Assembly (NCBI GenBank): GCA_001898235.1
Contig: MKTN01000032.1
Coordinates: 1 to 64,000 of the forward strand
Source of the DNA: Gammaproteobacteria bacterium 39-13
Lineage (GTDB): Bacteria; Pseudomonadota; Gammaproteobacteria; Berkiellales; Berkiellaceae
Direction: 5' to 3'
Length of the DNA stretch: 64,000 bases
In this document: in pieces, positions 36,372 through 46,846 of the stretch
How the letters are laid out: the number at the start of each line of letters is the position of its first letter
How positions within the stretch are numbered: the first letter of the stretch is position 1
Position numbers and translations under genes: made by a program
The notes under the pieces: model-generated
What the model was told of the DNA's origin: nothing
The model's database searches: none
The model's input: the letters and a program-made list of their open reading frames with translations, nothing else

Positions 36372-36647
36372 TTATGCAATAACGACATTGCTAACGGGAA
36401 CGTAAGTGCTTTGCGGATCAGTAAAAAATACTGCGTCCAGACCTTTAGCGACTGTCATTGCAACAGCATATGCGCCAAAAATTGTTGCCATGCCTAAGAT
36501 AACGCTAGGGTTTCCGGTAAGTATTGAGAATGGGAGCCCAACTATAGCGCCGGTGACGGTATTCTCAACAATAAAACTAAAATTATAGCCATCTGTGATT
36601 ATTCCACCGTTGACGCCCATGGTTTCATTTTGATTTAGTTCACGCAT
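36372..36647 (-). CDS. Bacteriocin-like precursor with double-glycine leader
   Basis: A 91-residue product from ATG 36647, with GGAG six bases upstream; longer in-frame starts at 36653 and 36707 are less well placed. MRELNQNETMGVNGG is a 15-residue double-glycine leader of the same length and pattern as the one at 9134 (M-R-acidic-L, V at 12, GG at 14-15). The predicted mature peptide of 76 residues is hydrophobic and Gly/Ala-rich, with two membrane-prone stretches. No exporter or immunity gene adjacent. Class II bacteriocin-like or microcin-like function is inferred. Confidence 0.72.
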   Translation of the reverse strand: MRELNQNETMGVNGGIITDGYNFSFIVENTVTGAIVGLPFSILTGNPSVILGMATIFGAYAVAMTVAKGLDAVFFTDPQSTYVPVSNVVIA

Positions 36648-36856
36648 TTTCATCTCCAATATATAAACTGCAATGAGAGGATCTCGCTGCTTGCTGCAAA
36701 GTCGCAATCATTCGCCAAACGAGATTTACAGTCAACGAAATTGACCCCAAAAAACAATCTATCCGATAAAAGGAAACCTTAAAGAGATAAATGATTTTGC
36801 TAATTGAAATCACTTTAAGTTAAAATACTAAATAATTTTATTGTGGCGATCCTAAA

Positions 36857-37216
36857 ATGTTCTCTCTTCTTTATAATTCCGCTATTTATTTTATTCCTTT
36901 GATTTTAAGCATGGTGATTGTTGGGATAGGCATAAAATATATTTGCTCTTCAACAAACAAGGTGAGTGCGGTTGATCATTTATCGCAAAATAAAACAGAA
37001 AATAAAAAGGAAATTTCCTTAGATGCGAAATTAGCAAAAGTGAACAATGACTTAAATGAAATAAAGCAAATCATGCTACAAAATATCTACGGTCTATCAG
37101 AGCGGAAATTTTTATTACAAGCACAACAAAAAGTAGACCAACTTTGCAATTTTCAGCAAAGTTGTGAGTCACCTGATATCACTTCTAAACATGCTCTTGG
37201 TAAAAGAAATACTTGA
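36857..37216 (+). CDS. Small membrane-anchored hypothetical protein
   Basis: A 119-residue protein with one N-terminal hydrophobic helix (about residues 5-30, SAIYFIPLILSMVIVGIGIKYI), then a polar region with a coiled-coil-like segment (AKLAKVNNDLNEIKQIMLQ). The ribosome binding site is weak. A TTGAAA...TACTAAAT pair about 35 bases upstream could be its promoter. Family unknown; it is not obviously an immunity protein, but it lies 210 bases from the divergent leader-peptide gene. Confidence 0.5.
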   Translation: MFSLLYNSAIYFIPLILSMVIVGIGIKYICSSTNKVSAVDHLSQNKTENKKEISLDAKLAKVNNDLNEIKQIMLQNIYGLSERKFLLQAQQKVDQLCNFQQSCESPDITSKHALGKRNT

Positions 37217-37320
37217 ATTTTTCGTGTGACTGCATCTGTGTAATCACATATATTGAGCCTAGTTTCGTTTCTTTATTTTAGCTAAAATAAAAGATAGGCA
37301 GCTCTTTCAAGGAGAGTGAT

Positions 37321-37821
37321 ATGAAACGTTTATTCTTCCTTGTGCCTGATTTGAAAGAAACCAGCAACATAGCGCATGAGCTAGAAGAAATTGGGGTGAA
37401 CAATCACAATATTCATATTTGTGGTGGGTTACCTGAAGATTTAGAAGATGAGCACCTTCATCGCGCCAATCTTTTGCAAACGACACATCTTGGTAAAGCA
37501 CTAAAACGTGGGCCTTTGATAGGTTTAGGTTTTTTTGCTCTGATTGTGGCACTCTTTCTCATTGTATTACCTGCCAATGTGACTATCACTGCATTTGGTT
37601 ATATTGCCATGTTAATTTTTGGGGTGGTGATTGGAGTATGGACCAGTGGTTTGATTGGCATTGGTGTCAAAAATGGTGTCGTGGAAAAATATGAAAAATA
37701 TGTGGAAGATGGGCATTATATTATGATGATTGATATTCCGCCTGAAAGGGAAAAGGAGTTAAAGCGGATCGTCTTTGATCATCATCCGGGCGCACGCATG
37801 GCAGAAGAAGTCCTCCACTAG
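37321..37821 (+). CDS. Conserved inner-membrane protein of unknown function
   Basis: A 166-residue protein with a soluble N-terminal alpha/beta segment (MKRLFFLVPDLKETSNIAHELEEIGVNNHNIHICG), two membrane helices (about residues 66-110) and a C-terminal soluble part (YMMIDIPPEREKEL). This layout is that of DUF1269-like or general stress 17M-like proteins. AAGGAGAG precedes the ATG. Repeat copy A3 begins at its stop codon. Confidence 0.7.
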   Translation: MKRLFFLVPDLKETSNIAHELEEIGVNNHNIHICGGLPEDLEDEHLHRANLLQTTHLGKALKRGPLIGLGFFALIVALFLIVLPANVTITAFGYIAMLIFGVVIGVWTSGLIGIGVKNGVVEKYEKYVEDGHYIMMIDIPPEREKELKRIVFDHHPGARMAEEVLH

Positions 37822-37949
37822 TATAGTCTTCGCATATGATTCTTCAGCTTTGTTGGCTGTGTGTTTTCGCAATAGTCGTGTATTTTATATACACTCCTAT
37901 TTCTCTAACACTTGCCGCCTCGCTGAAAAATCATCTGCTGTGACTATAC
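37821..37949. repeat. ERIC-like inverted repeat element (copy A3)
   Basis: A 129-bp copy with ends GTATAGTCTTCGCATATGAT and ATCATCTGCTGTGACTATAC, an inverted pair. The interior has TATTTTATATACACTCC and CTTGCCGCC. It separates the convergent membrane protein gene and glcD. Confidence 0.78.
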
Positions 37950-37969
37950 CTACTAATGATGAAGGCATG

Positions 37970-39347
37970 TCATTTTGATTCAGGAAAGAATTTTCCTGGG
38001 TTGAGGATGCCTTTAGGATCGAATTGTGCTTTGATTTGTTGCATTAACTTTAAAGTAGGTAAAGGTATTTCCTTTGCAACATAATCTCGTTTTTCCATTC
38101 CCACACCGTGTTCGCCTGAAAGGCTTCCATGGAGTGCTACCACTTTATCAAAAAGTAGATTCAGACATTCTTTTGCTTTTGGGCCTGCAATAGGATCGAA
38201 AGGATCAATTAACAAATTAACGTGTATATTACCATTGCCAGCATGTCCAAAATTTACAATCGTGATATTAAATTGGGCTGCGAGTTCCTGCGTATATTCC
38301 AATAAAGCAGGGATATTCGAAATGGGAACAACAACATCTTCATTAATTTTATGTGGAGAAAGGCTTCTCAGCGCTTGTGATAGAGATTTGCGTATTGCCC
38401 ATAATTTTTCTGTTTCTTCGGTGGTTTGTGCAACAGCAAGATCAATAAGACTCGCATGATGGGCCGCGTTCTCCATCAATTTCACATCTGAGGCTAAACT
38501 ATCTTCAGAGCCATCGACTTCAACCATCAGCATGCTACCTGCATTTTCAGGGAGATCTGCATTAGCATGTTGACGGATCATTTGAATAGCATTGCCATCT
38601 ATGAATTCACAGCCGCAAGGTGTAACAGGTTGTGACATGATTTGTGTGACGGCTTGTGCGGCTCCTTTGATATCACGATAAAAAGCACGTAAGGTACGTT
38701 TTGCTTGTGGTAAAGGTGTCAGTTTAAGAGTAGCTTGGGAAATAATCCCTAAAGTGCCTTCTGAGCCAATTAAAAGTCGCGTGAGATCATAACCGACCAC
38801 GCCTTTGGTGGTATAAACACCGCATTGTATGGTTTCACCTGTCCCTGTTACGGCAGTTAAGCCTAAAGTGTTTTCTCGTGTTGTGCCATATTTTAAAGAG
38901 CGGGGGCCTGCCGCATTACAACTTAAATTTCCACCTATGCAGCAGTATGCAGAACTGGTGGGATCAGGAGGCCAAAAGAAACCTTTGGTTTTAGCAAGAG
39001 TTTGCACTTCTGCATTCAGCACGCCCGGCTCAACTACCATGATACGATTAGCCGGATCGAACGAAATCACTTTTTGCATGCGCTCTAAAGAAAGTACTAC
39101 GCCACCTTTTAATGGAATGGCGCCTCCTGTGGTACCACTAGCGCGTCCTCTGGCGGTGAGAGGAATACCATATTCGTAGCAAAGCTTGACTGCCTGCACA
39201 ATATCTTCATGTGATTCCGCAAAAATAACCGCATCAGGCAATGAATGACGACGACTATTATCATAACCATATACCCAACAATCTGCGGGATCTGTGTAAT
39301 ATTTTCCGGTTGGAAAATTTTTTGTTAAAGCCCTCAGAAATGAAGAA

Positions 39348-39355
<8 letters not shown>
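37970..39355 (-). CDS. glcD: Glycolate oxidase FAD subunit GlcD
   Basis: GlcD is the FAD-binding subunit that oxidises glycolate to glyoxylate. The 461-residue protein has the PCMH FAD-binding motifs GRASGTTGGAIPLKGGVVLSLERM and GNLSCNAAGPRSLKYG, and the C-terminal FGHAGNGNIHVNLL and GSLSGEHGVGMEKRDY. D-lactate dehydrogenases of the same family are an alternative; the presence of glcF in the window favours GlcD. It overlaps dolP by eight bases, an unusual location, as glcD is not part of the dolP cluster elsewhere. Confidence 0.85.
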
Positions 39356-40522
<1,167 letters not shown>

Positions 40523-40565
40523 TTATTTTTCTAACTAAAAATGTTATTTTTTAACTAGGAGGGAG

Positions 40566-40985
40566 TTATTCTACTCCAAATGCATTTGGGATCCAGGTGA
40601 TTTTAGGATTTAGTTGGTTACCAGTGATGGAAATGACATCAAAACGGCAGGAATGGGCATCCGCCCAAGGATAAATTTGGTAAAAATAAGCCGCTGTCCG
40701 TATTATGCGCTGTTTTTTAGCATGGGTTATGGTTTCATAGCCTTCACCAAAAGCATTATTTTCTCGGTAGCGTACTTCGACGAAGACTAACTCAACTTTG
40801 TCTTTCATAACGAGATCAACTTCGCCCAGGGGAGTATTAAATTGAGCTTGGATAAATTTTAATCCCTTAGCAAGTAAAAACTGCTTAGCAAGCGCTTCTG
40901 CTTGATTACCAATCACTTGTTTGGTGCTTTGCTTTTTAAGGATATTCTGCGTACCCTTGAGGACGGATTTTAATCGCTTGAGCAT
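40566..40985 (-). CDS. yraN: UPF0102 endonuclease-like protein YraN
   Basis: A 139-residue UPF0102 protein with the restriction-endonuclease-like core (GNQAEALAKQFLLAKGLKFIQAQFNTPLGEVDLVMKD, then VFVEVRYR), including the acidic E-D-ExK set. Its function is not settled. It begins the yraN-diaA-dolP group, usually next to lpoA, which here is 6.8 kb away. Confidence 0.92.
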   Translation of the reverse strand: MLKRLKSVLKGTQNILKKQSTKQVIGNQAEALAKQFLLAKGLKFIQAQFNTPLGEVDLVMKDKVELVFVEVRYRENNAFGEGYETITHAKKQRIIRTAAYFYQIYPWADAHSCRFDVISITGNQLNPKITWIPNAFGVE

Positions 40986-41015
40986 GGTTTTTATTTAATA
41001 CTCGATATTATTTTT

Positions 41016-41056
41016 TATCCCCTCGACTTTGGGGAGAGGGATAGAGGTAGGAGTCA
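41016..41056. repeat. Short CCCTCTCCCG-family repeat (copy B3)
   Basis: TTATCCCCTCGACTTTGGGG followed by AGAGGGATAGAGGTAGGAG. It is a small inverted block placed exactly so that its last bases supply the AGGAG ribosome binding site of the next gene. Confidence 0.5.
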
Positions 41057-41058
41057 TT

Positions 41059-42078
41059 GTGTCTCAAAACAATACTAATTTTTTTGAAAAACATCCTAAA
41101 GCAACATTAACTATAGTAGTTATTTTTTTGCTTATGGCATTGTATGGTATTTGCTCATTGAAAATCATTAATAATGCTTATACTGAGTTTGAAAGCAAAA
41201 GCATTAAAACGATAGTTCATCAATATTATGTAGGCAAAATCATTGATAACAATGTAGGTCGGTTTATTAAATTACGAGAACATCGTCCTAATCAAGAGAA
41301 ATTTGAGCGTCCCTCTAGAAATTACATTAGAAACATTGCTCCAAATAGTATTGAACGTAAATATTATCGGGTTGCAACAGATGAACATGGTTTTATCGGT
41401 CCTTCGCAAATTCATGAAAACCCTGATATTAAAATCGTTTTTCTCGGTGGTTCCACAACTGAATGCTTATATATGGAAGAAGAAGAACGATTTCCTTATA
41501 AGGTAGGGCGTGCACTTGAAAGCGCGCTGAAGAAAAAAGTAAATAGTTATAATGGTGGTGTTTCTGCCAATGAGTCGATGCATTCTTTAAATGTTTTGAT
41601 AAACAAAGTTTTGCCGATGAAACCTACGATGGTTGTTTTTATGCATAACATTAACGATTTGGTGATACTTCGTTCTCATGGGGAATATGGGTATCCTGAT
41701 TCACTTAAAAGTCATCTGCAAACTTCAAAAAATATTTTTACGCGTTATGAATTCGCTAAAGAACCCAAGCCTGTAGATGAACAGTATATTACCCGAGAAT
41801 TCCAGCGCAATATTGAAACATTTATTGCTATTTGCAAAATTAGAGATATCCAACCTGTTTTAATGACACAAGCTAATCGGGTAAAAGATGATCCGTTGTA
41901 CCATCGTTTTAATGAATTGATTCGTGAAATGGGCTTAAAGCATCAGATCATGGTGATAGATTTAGCAAAAGAAATTCCTGCTAATACGCAATATCTGTAT
42001 GATTCTTATCACTACACTGCCAAAGGCTCAGCGCTTGCGGCCAATATAATTACTAAACAGTTACAAATTATACTCTGA
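41059..42078 (+). CDS. Membrane-anchored SGNH/GDSL-type hydrolase
   Basis: A 339-residue protein from GTG 41059, with AGGAG five bases upstream. One N-terminal membrane helix (about residues 15-40) precedes an SGNH domain: nucleophile FLGGSTTE (about residue 132), NGGVSANES, the oxyanion MHNINDL and a C-terminal DSYHYTAKGS with the catalytic Asp/His pair. It is likely a periplasmic esterase or acyl-modifying enzyme. Substrate not evident. Coordinates before 41059 in the frame are non-coding repeat. Confidence 0.75.
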   Translation: MSQNNTNFFEKHPKATLTIVVIFLLMALYGICSLKIINNAYTEFESKSIKTIVHQYYVGKIIDNNVGRFIKLREHRPNQEKFERPSRNYIRNIAPNSIERKYYRVATDEHGFIGPSQIHENPDIKIVFLGGSTTECLYMEEEERFPYKVGRALESALKKKVNSYNGGVSANESMHSLNVLINKVLPMKPTMVVFMHNINDLVILRSHGEYGYPDSLKSHLQTSKNIFTRYEFAKEPKPVDEQYITREFQRNIETFIAICKIRDIQPVLMTQANRVKDDPLYHRFNELIREMGLKHQIMVIDLAKEIPANTQYLYDSYHYTAKGSALAANIITKQLQIIL

Positions 42079-42224
42079 TAAACAGAATTGAACGCTTGTA
42101 GATACCCTTATTGTGAGCGTTCATTCATCTTATTCTGTCTGTTTATCAGTTTTGCCTAGAAAATCAACATATTGCCCTTATATATTAAGTTCTTAAAATA
42201 ACTTACACAGAAAGGGGTAATACC

Positions 42225-44060
42225 ATGTTGAATTCAACACTAACACAAGCAACGCCACCACCAACCAATACAAAACAAGGCACAAATTGGTGGCAAAACA
42301 TTAAAGATAATTTAAATAAAGGTTATCAAGGGATCTTGGGGTATGTAAAAAATCCTTTTAGCGGATTATCAGCTTATTTAAAAAAGGGAAATAATCCTGA
42401 TAAAAGCGAATTAGATGCGCTAAGACAAAAGCATTTTGATCTGATTGCTACTGAAGCGAAGAAAGTCAATCCTGATTACAACGCGGTGACTAAACAGATC
42501 ACTAAAGATACTAAGCAATATCTGCAAAAAATTATTAAAGAGGAAGAGGAAAAACTAGGGAAGGCTCCTTGTAAGTATACTATTGTTACTTTAGGTTCTT
42601 TGGCACGTCAAGAAACAGGACCTATTACAGATCTAGAAATTGCAATTTTACCCGAGAAAAAAGATATAGAAACTTGGAAATATTTTTATCAATTAACTCA
42701 AAATATTTCTGATCGTCTATTTTTACTTGGCGAGCATCCTGATATTGGTGGAAAAGGCTTAAGAATGGACGAAGCAGATAATGCACCTCCACATTTACGT
42801 TTTTTTGCGCGTAATGCTACACCCGAGCAAGCCAAAGGATTATTGCAAGAAGCTATTTATAACAAGCACTGGGATAAAATTCCTTATGAAGGTTCACGTC
42901 CTTTTCTTGCGACGCCAGAAGAATTTGCAGAATACTCACGTGAAAATTTTATTCAAGATAGAGCCGTTCTGCGTAAACAAAAAGAGCAAGCATTTGAAAG
43001 AGAATGGGCCAAAGTTAAAAAGGATCCCAAAAATAAGAAAAAATTAAAGACGAAGAAAGGTCAACAAGAACTGCTCAATGAAATTTATTTCTGGCTTGAT
43101 CAAATGTATAAACCGTTTAGCCCGCGTGAATTAAAGACCGCAAATGATGCTGGAAAGAGTTTGGGTAGAAATACCGATCGTCTTTGTGGAGATATTCCAC
43201 TCTTTAATAAATTTAAAGCGAAAAAGAATAAGATTTTAGAGACGAAAAGTGAAGGCAAAGAGTTAAAAGCAAAAATTGCAAAGGAAAAAATGATCACTGA
43301 TATTCAAGGTATTTATCAGAAAGGAAAAAGTGTATTTCTTACCGGCGAGCTTGGTAAAACCTTGGATCTTAAACGTGAATTATATCGTTTTATAGAACAA
43401 TTTTTAACTAACCTTGGTTTTTATCATCATTGCAAAACGCAAAATTCGATTGATATTGCCAATGAATTAATTGGTCGTGGCATTTTAAGTCCTGAGTTTG
43501 GCAAAAAAATCATTGATTTTATGCAATTTGCAACCGGTTTAAAATTAAAAGAACAAAGCATTATCAAGCGCCAAGGATTTGCTGCTTATTTTGATCAAGA
43601 TGAATTTAACAGTGATAAGGAAGATTTGGAAAAAGAAATCAAGAATCTTAAGGCATGTATTGAATACCTTAAAAAATCTGATCCAAAATCTCCTGATATT
43701 GCGACTAAAGAAAGAGATTTGGTAAAACTAGAACATAAGCTTGAGCATTTGCTTGAAATGGCGCCTGGCAAGATCTACTCTGAAGAAGATGTGTCACGCT
43801 TAAAAGCTATGTTGCCAGTCGCCAAAGAAATCTTTGCTGAAGCCGTTGCATGGACTCAAGGTAAAGAAAAGCTTGGCTTTAACGGAAAACCAGTATTGGC
43901 AGCAAATGCGAAACCCGCTCCTTTACCTTTGGTAGCGACACAGCCAAAACCATTGTTGTTCCAGGCAAATAATCCTGCACCTAAGGCAGCTGAGCAAGCG
44001 GTTGCGCCCACGCCGGCAATATCAATAATGGAATATTTGAAAAAAATGTTTGTCAGATAA
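42225..44060 (+). CDS. DUF294-like nucleotidyltransferase-domain protein, effector-like
   Basis: A 611-residue soluble protein. Residues about 116-140 hold a nucleotidyltransferase motif, TLGSLARQETGPITDLE (GS...D-x-E pattern with Asp/Glu at 136 and 138), similar to DUF294 and GlnD N-terminal domains. The middle is Lys-rich (265-360), followed by helices and a Pro/Ala-rich C-terminal 60 residues (about 550-605). AAAGGGG precedes the ATG. It lacks the ACT and HD parts of GlnD and is far longer than simple DUF294 proteins. Substrate is unknown; a host-directed role is speculative. Confidence 0.65.
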   Translation: MLNSTLTQATPPPTNTKQGTNWWQNIKDNLNKGYQGILGYVKNPFSGLSAYLKKGNNPDKSELDALRQKHFDLIATEAKKVNPDYNAVTKQITKDTKQYLQKIIKEEEEKLGKAPCKYTIVTLGSLARQETGPITDLEIAILPEKKDIETWKYFYQLTQNISDRLFLLGEHPDIGGKGLRMDEADNAPPHLRFFARNATPEQAKGLLQEAIYNKHWDKIPYEGSRPFLATPEEFAEYSRENFIQDRAVLRKQKEQAFEREWAKVKKDPKNKKKLKTKKGQQELLNEIYFWLDQMYKPFSPRELKTANDAGKSLGRNTDRLCGDIPLFNKFKAKKNKILETKSEGKELKAKIAKEKMITDIQGIYQKGKSVFLTGELGKTLDLKRELYRFIEQFLTNLGFYHHCKTQNSIDIANELIGRGILSPEFGKKIIDFMQFATGLKLKEQSIIKRQGFAAYFDQDEFNSDKEDLEKEIKNLKACIEYLKKSDPKSPDIATKERDLVKLEHKLEHLLEMAPGKIYSEEDVSRLKAMLPVAKEIFAEAVAWTQGKEKLGFNGKPVLAANAKPAPLPLVATQPKPLLFQANNPAPKAAEQAVAPTPAISIMEYLKKMFVR

Positions 44061-44083
44061 TTTCTATTATTGGTAACTCTTTA

Positions 44084-44112
44084 GGCAACCCAATTTTTGG
44101 GTTGCCTTTTTT
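44084..44112 (+). terminator. Rho-independent terminator
   Basis: GGCAACCCAA, loop, TTGGGTTGCC, then six T residues, about 24 bases after the stop codon of the nucleotidyltransferase-like gene. Confidence 0.92.
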
Positions 44113-44195
44113 ATTGTTTTGAAAAATAAAATACATAGTTTAAAGTATGACATATTTACGTTAAAATAATTATTTTTTCAACCTATAAGCAGCTT

Positions 44196-44912
44196 ATGGC
44201 AACTTATATTCTTATTCATGGTGCTTGGCATGGTGCCTGGTGTTGGGAAAAGGTTGTCCCTCTCTTAGAAGCCAAAGGACATACCGTGTATGCGCCTGAT
44301 TTGCCTGGTCATAGTCAGGATGCCACACCATTAAAAGTGATTACTTTAGATCATTACGTGGATTGTGTTTGTCGTATTCTAAGTGATTGCTTGGAACCTG
44401 TGATATTAGTTGGTCACAGTTTGGCTGGTGTTGTGATTTCGCAAGTCGGCGAATTGATGCCTGAAAAAATCAAAAAGCTCATTTATCTTGCTGCATTTTT
44501 ACCCTTAAATGGGCAGTCTATGTTTGAAGTCGCAAAATTACAACCGCCTAGCCGATTTGTCAAAATGATGAAAAGAGTGCCTGAAGAAAATGCTTTTTAT
44601 TTTCCTGCAAAAATGCTCAAGGGCTTTGCTTGTCATCTTTGTACTGATGAAATCATTGAAAGAATTAAAACCCGTTTATGTGTTGAGCCTTTGCTTCCTT
44701 CAGATACGGCCGTTTGCTTAAGTGACGAAAGATTCGGCCAACTGCCAAGATGTTATATTGAATGCCTGCAAGACCAAGCTATTCATCTTGAAACGCAAAG
44801 AAAAATGGTGGCATTAACGCCTTGCGAAGTGCTTACATTAAATTGTGATCATTCACCGTTTTATTCTGATCCGGAAGGGTTAGCTGAGATTTTGATTCAA
44901 GCAACGTGCTGA
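44196..44912 (+). CDS. Alpha/beta hydrolase, plant methylesterase/hydroxynitrile-lyase-like
   Basis: A 238-residue cytosolic alpha/beta hydrolase of the EstC/MES/HNL type. It starts with YILIHGAWHGAWCWEKVVPLLE, has the APDLPGHS strand, the nucleophile GHSLAG (serine near 80), and the late acid and histidine region LNCDHSPFYSDP. The family includes esterases and lyases; substrate cannot be predicted. It stands alone after a strong terminator. Confidence 0.8.
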   Translation: MATYILIHGAWHGAWCWEKVVPLLEAKGHTVYAPDLPGHSQDATPLKVITLDHYVDCVCRILSDCLEPVILVGHSLAGVVISQVGELMPEKIKKLIYLAAFLPLNGQSMFEVAKLQPPSRFVKMMKRVPEENAFYFPAKMLKGFACHLCTDEIIERIKTRLCVEPLLPSDTAVCLSDERFGQLPRCYIECLQDQAIHLETQRKMVALTPCEVLTLNCDHSPFYSDPEGLAEILIQATC

Positions 44913-45130
44913 GTCACACGCTTTTTCAACTTGAAGATAATTTCATTTGAGGTTACATCGTCTCACATTAACCATTTATCTTGACTGGATTGTATTATTC
45001 CCTTTAATTATCAATAAATTATGTTTAGTGAAATGGTTTGCCTAAGAACTTTTAACTAACTTGTTCTGGCGTAGGTAAAATCTCATTAAAATTTACTGTA
45101 CTATTCGTCGTATCATTGTGCGACAAATGG

Positions 45131-45958
45131 TCATGATGAAGTCTTTTTGCTTGTTAAGTGTCGGATAAATTGAGAGTCAATTAATCCAAGTTCAAAGGCT
45201 TTTTGGAATAATTCACTTTTATTTTTGCATTCTAATTTAAGTCTTGCATTGTACAAATGGGAGGCTGTTGTTTTAGGGGACAGTTTTAGTATATTTGCTA
45301 TTTCTGCCGCAGTTTTTCCCATTAAGTAGTAACATAAACACAACATTTCCTTATTTGTTAATTTAGAAAGAATATTATCTTCCATTAAGTATTCAGCAGG
45401 TAAACTGAAATTATTAATCAGTTCTTTTATAGTGTTCTCATAGCTTTGTTCTTCGTTCTTCGTTGAAGTCAAATGCGTGGGCACAGGCACTCTTGTTTCA
45501 TAGGCCTGTTTAATGAGAGTTTTAGCTTGTACTTTAAAGTATTCTGCAAATTTAATGAGCATTTCCAAATGATTAAAGTAAAAACTAATGCCTGGATTTT
45601 TTTTATGACTAAAAGCAAAAGTGAAGATTTCTTTACCAGTCGGTTCATTTGATGATTGAATGAAATTAATTGGACAAAATATTCCGAAGTCCTCTGAAAT
45701 TTTTATAAAACTGCTAGAATGAAAATCTACCCATGGATAGATACCATCTTTTTCATAGGTGCCTTGAAAAGGAACATTCAATGAAGTTCTTATCAACCAA
45801 TAGGCTTTGTTTGTATAAAACATAAATCCTGTGTTATCTGGATAATAACAACCATAAAATACTAAATGCAAACCATCAAGCTTATTAAGTGGCGATTGGA
45901 TTTTAATGATTTCATACAATGATTTATCACAGATATGTTTGGGAGGATAAACTTGCAT
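45131..45958 (-). CDS. LuxR-family transcriptional regulator
   Basis: A 275-residue protein with a C-terminal LuxR helix-turn-helix (about residues 215-265; LTNKEMLCLCYYLMGKTAAEIANILKLSPKTTASHLYNARLKLECKNK). The N-terminal 190 residues are a probable sensing domain without visible similarity to me (no autoinducer-domain WYDPW pattern). I chose ATG 45958, which has GGA seven bases upstream; a longer start at 46027 would add 23 hydrophobic residues. Regulatory targets unknown. Confidence 0.75.
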   Translation of the reverse strand: MQVYPPKHICDKSLYEIIKIQSPLNKLDGLHLVFYGCYYPDNTGFMFYTNKAYWLIRTSLNVPFQGTYEKDGIYPWVDFHSSSFIKISEDFGIFCPINFIQSSNEPTGKEIFTFAFSHKKNPGISFYFNHLEMLIKFAEYFKVQAKTLIKQAYETRVPVPTHLTSTKNEEQSYENTIKELINNFSLPAEYLMEDNILSKLTNKEMLCLCYYLMGKTAAEIANILKLSPKTTASHLYNARLKLECKNKSELFQKAFELGLIDSQFIRHLTSKKTSS

Positions 45959-46379
45959 GATGATTCCATATAAGGCAGCTAGTATAATATGTGTAGATAG
46001 CCATCTCATTAAAGATGGTATTATCATCGAAAATCATAAACCGAATATTCAGTAAGTATATTTTATACAGTTTATGAGTTTTGCCATCATACTGTACATC
46101 ATACTGTAGTGGATAGGTATTGGCCGGCTCTGGTAAAGACATGTTTTACGCTTCATCAAACACTCCACTGCTTTTATCGAAGCGAGCCCAGGATCTCTTA
46201 AGCATCAATGAAGCTCATTGTGTGATGAAATAACTGAGCGTATTTCCTGATAGGTCAGCGACAACATTTCAAATGCATAAAAAAGACTATAATTTACTTT
46301 ACTAATTGTTATTTCTTTATAATATTTAAATTAGTTATTCTGATTGCATATGCTTTCATCAGGGACGAGGTAGGCAGCA
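45959..46379. other. Divergent intergenic region upstream of the LuxR-type gene
   Basis: 421 bp between the leftward LuxR-type gene and the rightward gene at 46380. A tandem pair of CATCATACTGTA occupies 46085-46108. A TATAAT near 46289 could be a -10 for the rightward gene, but no -35 fits well. A 71-codon leftward frame (45927-46142) overlaps the repeats; I do not call it a gene. Confidence 0.45.
46085..46108. repeat. Tandem 12-bp direct repeat upstream of LuxR-type gene
   Basis: Two exact adjacent copies of CATCATACTGTA, about 130 bases upstream of the LuxR-type start codon. It could be a binding site; the spacing of 12 bases is just over one helical turn. Confidence 0.5.
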
Positions 46380-46826
46380 ATGGACATGAATTGGCACATG
46401 GCGATGTTTATAACAGGATGTTTGATTACGTCCTCGTTTGTCTGTAAAGCCGAAGAGAATACTTCTTACAAAAATGAGACTACAGCTTACTCAACCGCTC
46501 CAACGATAGCTAAGCATAACGCTCAAAAAGTTGTTCCTTCAGAAACGTTACTTCAAGTGTTTGAAAACCTAGACAAAGTCGCTAAACATGACATAGAAAG
46601 GGATCATGTGGGTCTTTGGAATGAATATAAAGGAAAGTTAAAAGCCTTGTTGGCTGTTCAGTTCACAGATTCGTTTCAAATTGGGATTGACCAGGTGAAA
46701 TCGGGGCCTTTAAATGTAGAAGAAAGTGAAATTGTTGATGTAAATCTGCATTTATCGCCTAAAAGTGGTAGCGATGATTTCAAAGCAAAAGGATATGGAT
46801 TAGAAGTTCGCCTCAAATTAGATTGA
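46380..46826 (+). CDS. Hypothetical secreted protein
   Basis: A 148-residue protein with a likely signal peptide (residues about 1-24, MAMFITGCLITSSFVCKA). Mature part hydrophilic, with an alpha/beta-like C-terminus (IVDVNLHLSPKS...GYGLEVRLKLD). A lipobox-like ITGC occurs inside the hydrophobic stretch, so lipoprotein processing cannot be excluded. The ribosome binding site is weak (GAGGTAGGCAGCA). Family not recognised. Confidence 0.55.
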   Translation: MDMNWHMAMFITGCLITSSFVCKAEENTSYKNETTAYSTAPTIAKHNAQKVVPSETLLQVFENLDKVAKHDIERDHVGLWNEYKGKLKALLAVQFTDSFQIGIDQVKSGPLNVEESEIVDVNLHLSPKSGSDDFKAKGYGLEVRLKLD

Positions 46827-46846
46827 GTATTCTTGTCAAATCTTTC

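Noticed and set aside
45927-46142. 71-codon leftward frame upstream of the LuxR-type gene
   Set aside because: It overlaps the regulator's start in another frame, lacks a ribosome binding site, and part of it is the tandem 12-bp repeat. A broken small gene cannot be fully excluded.
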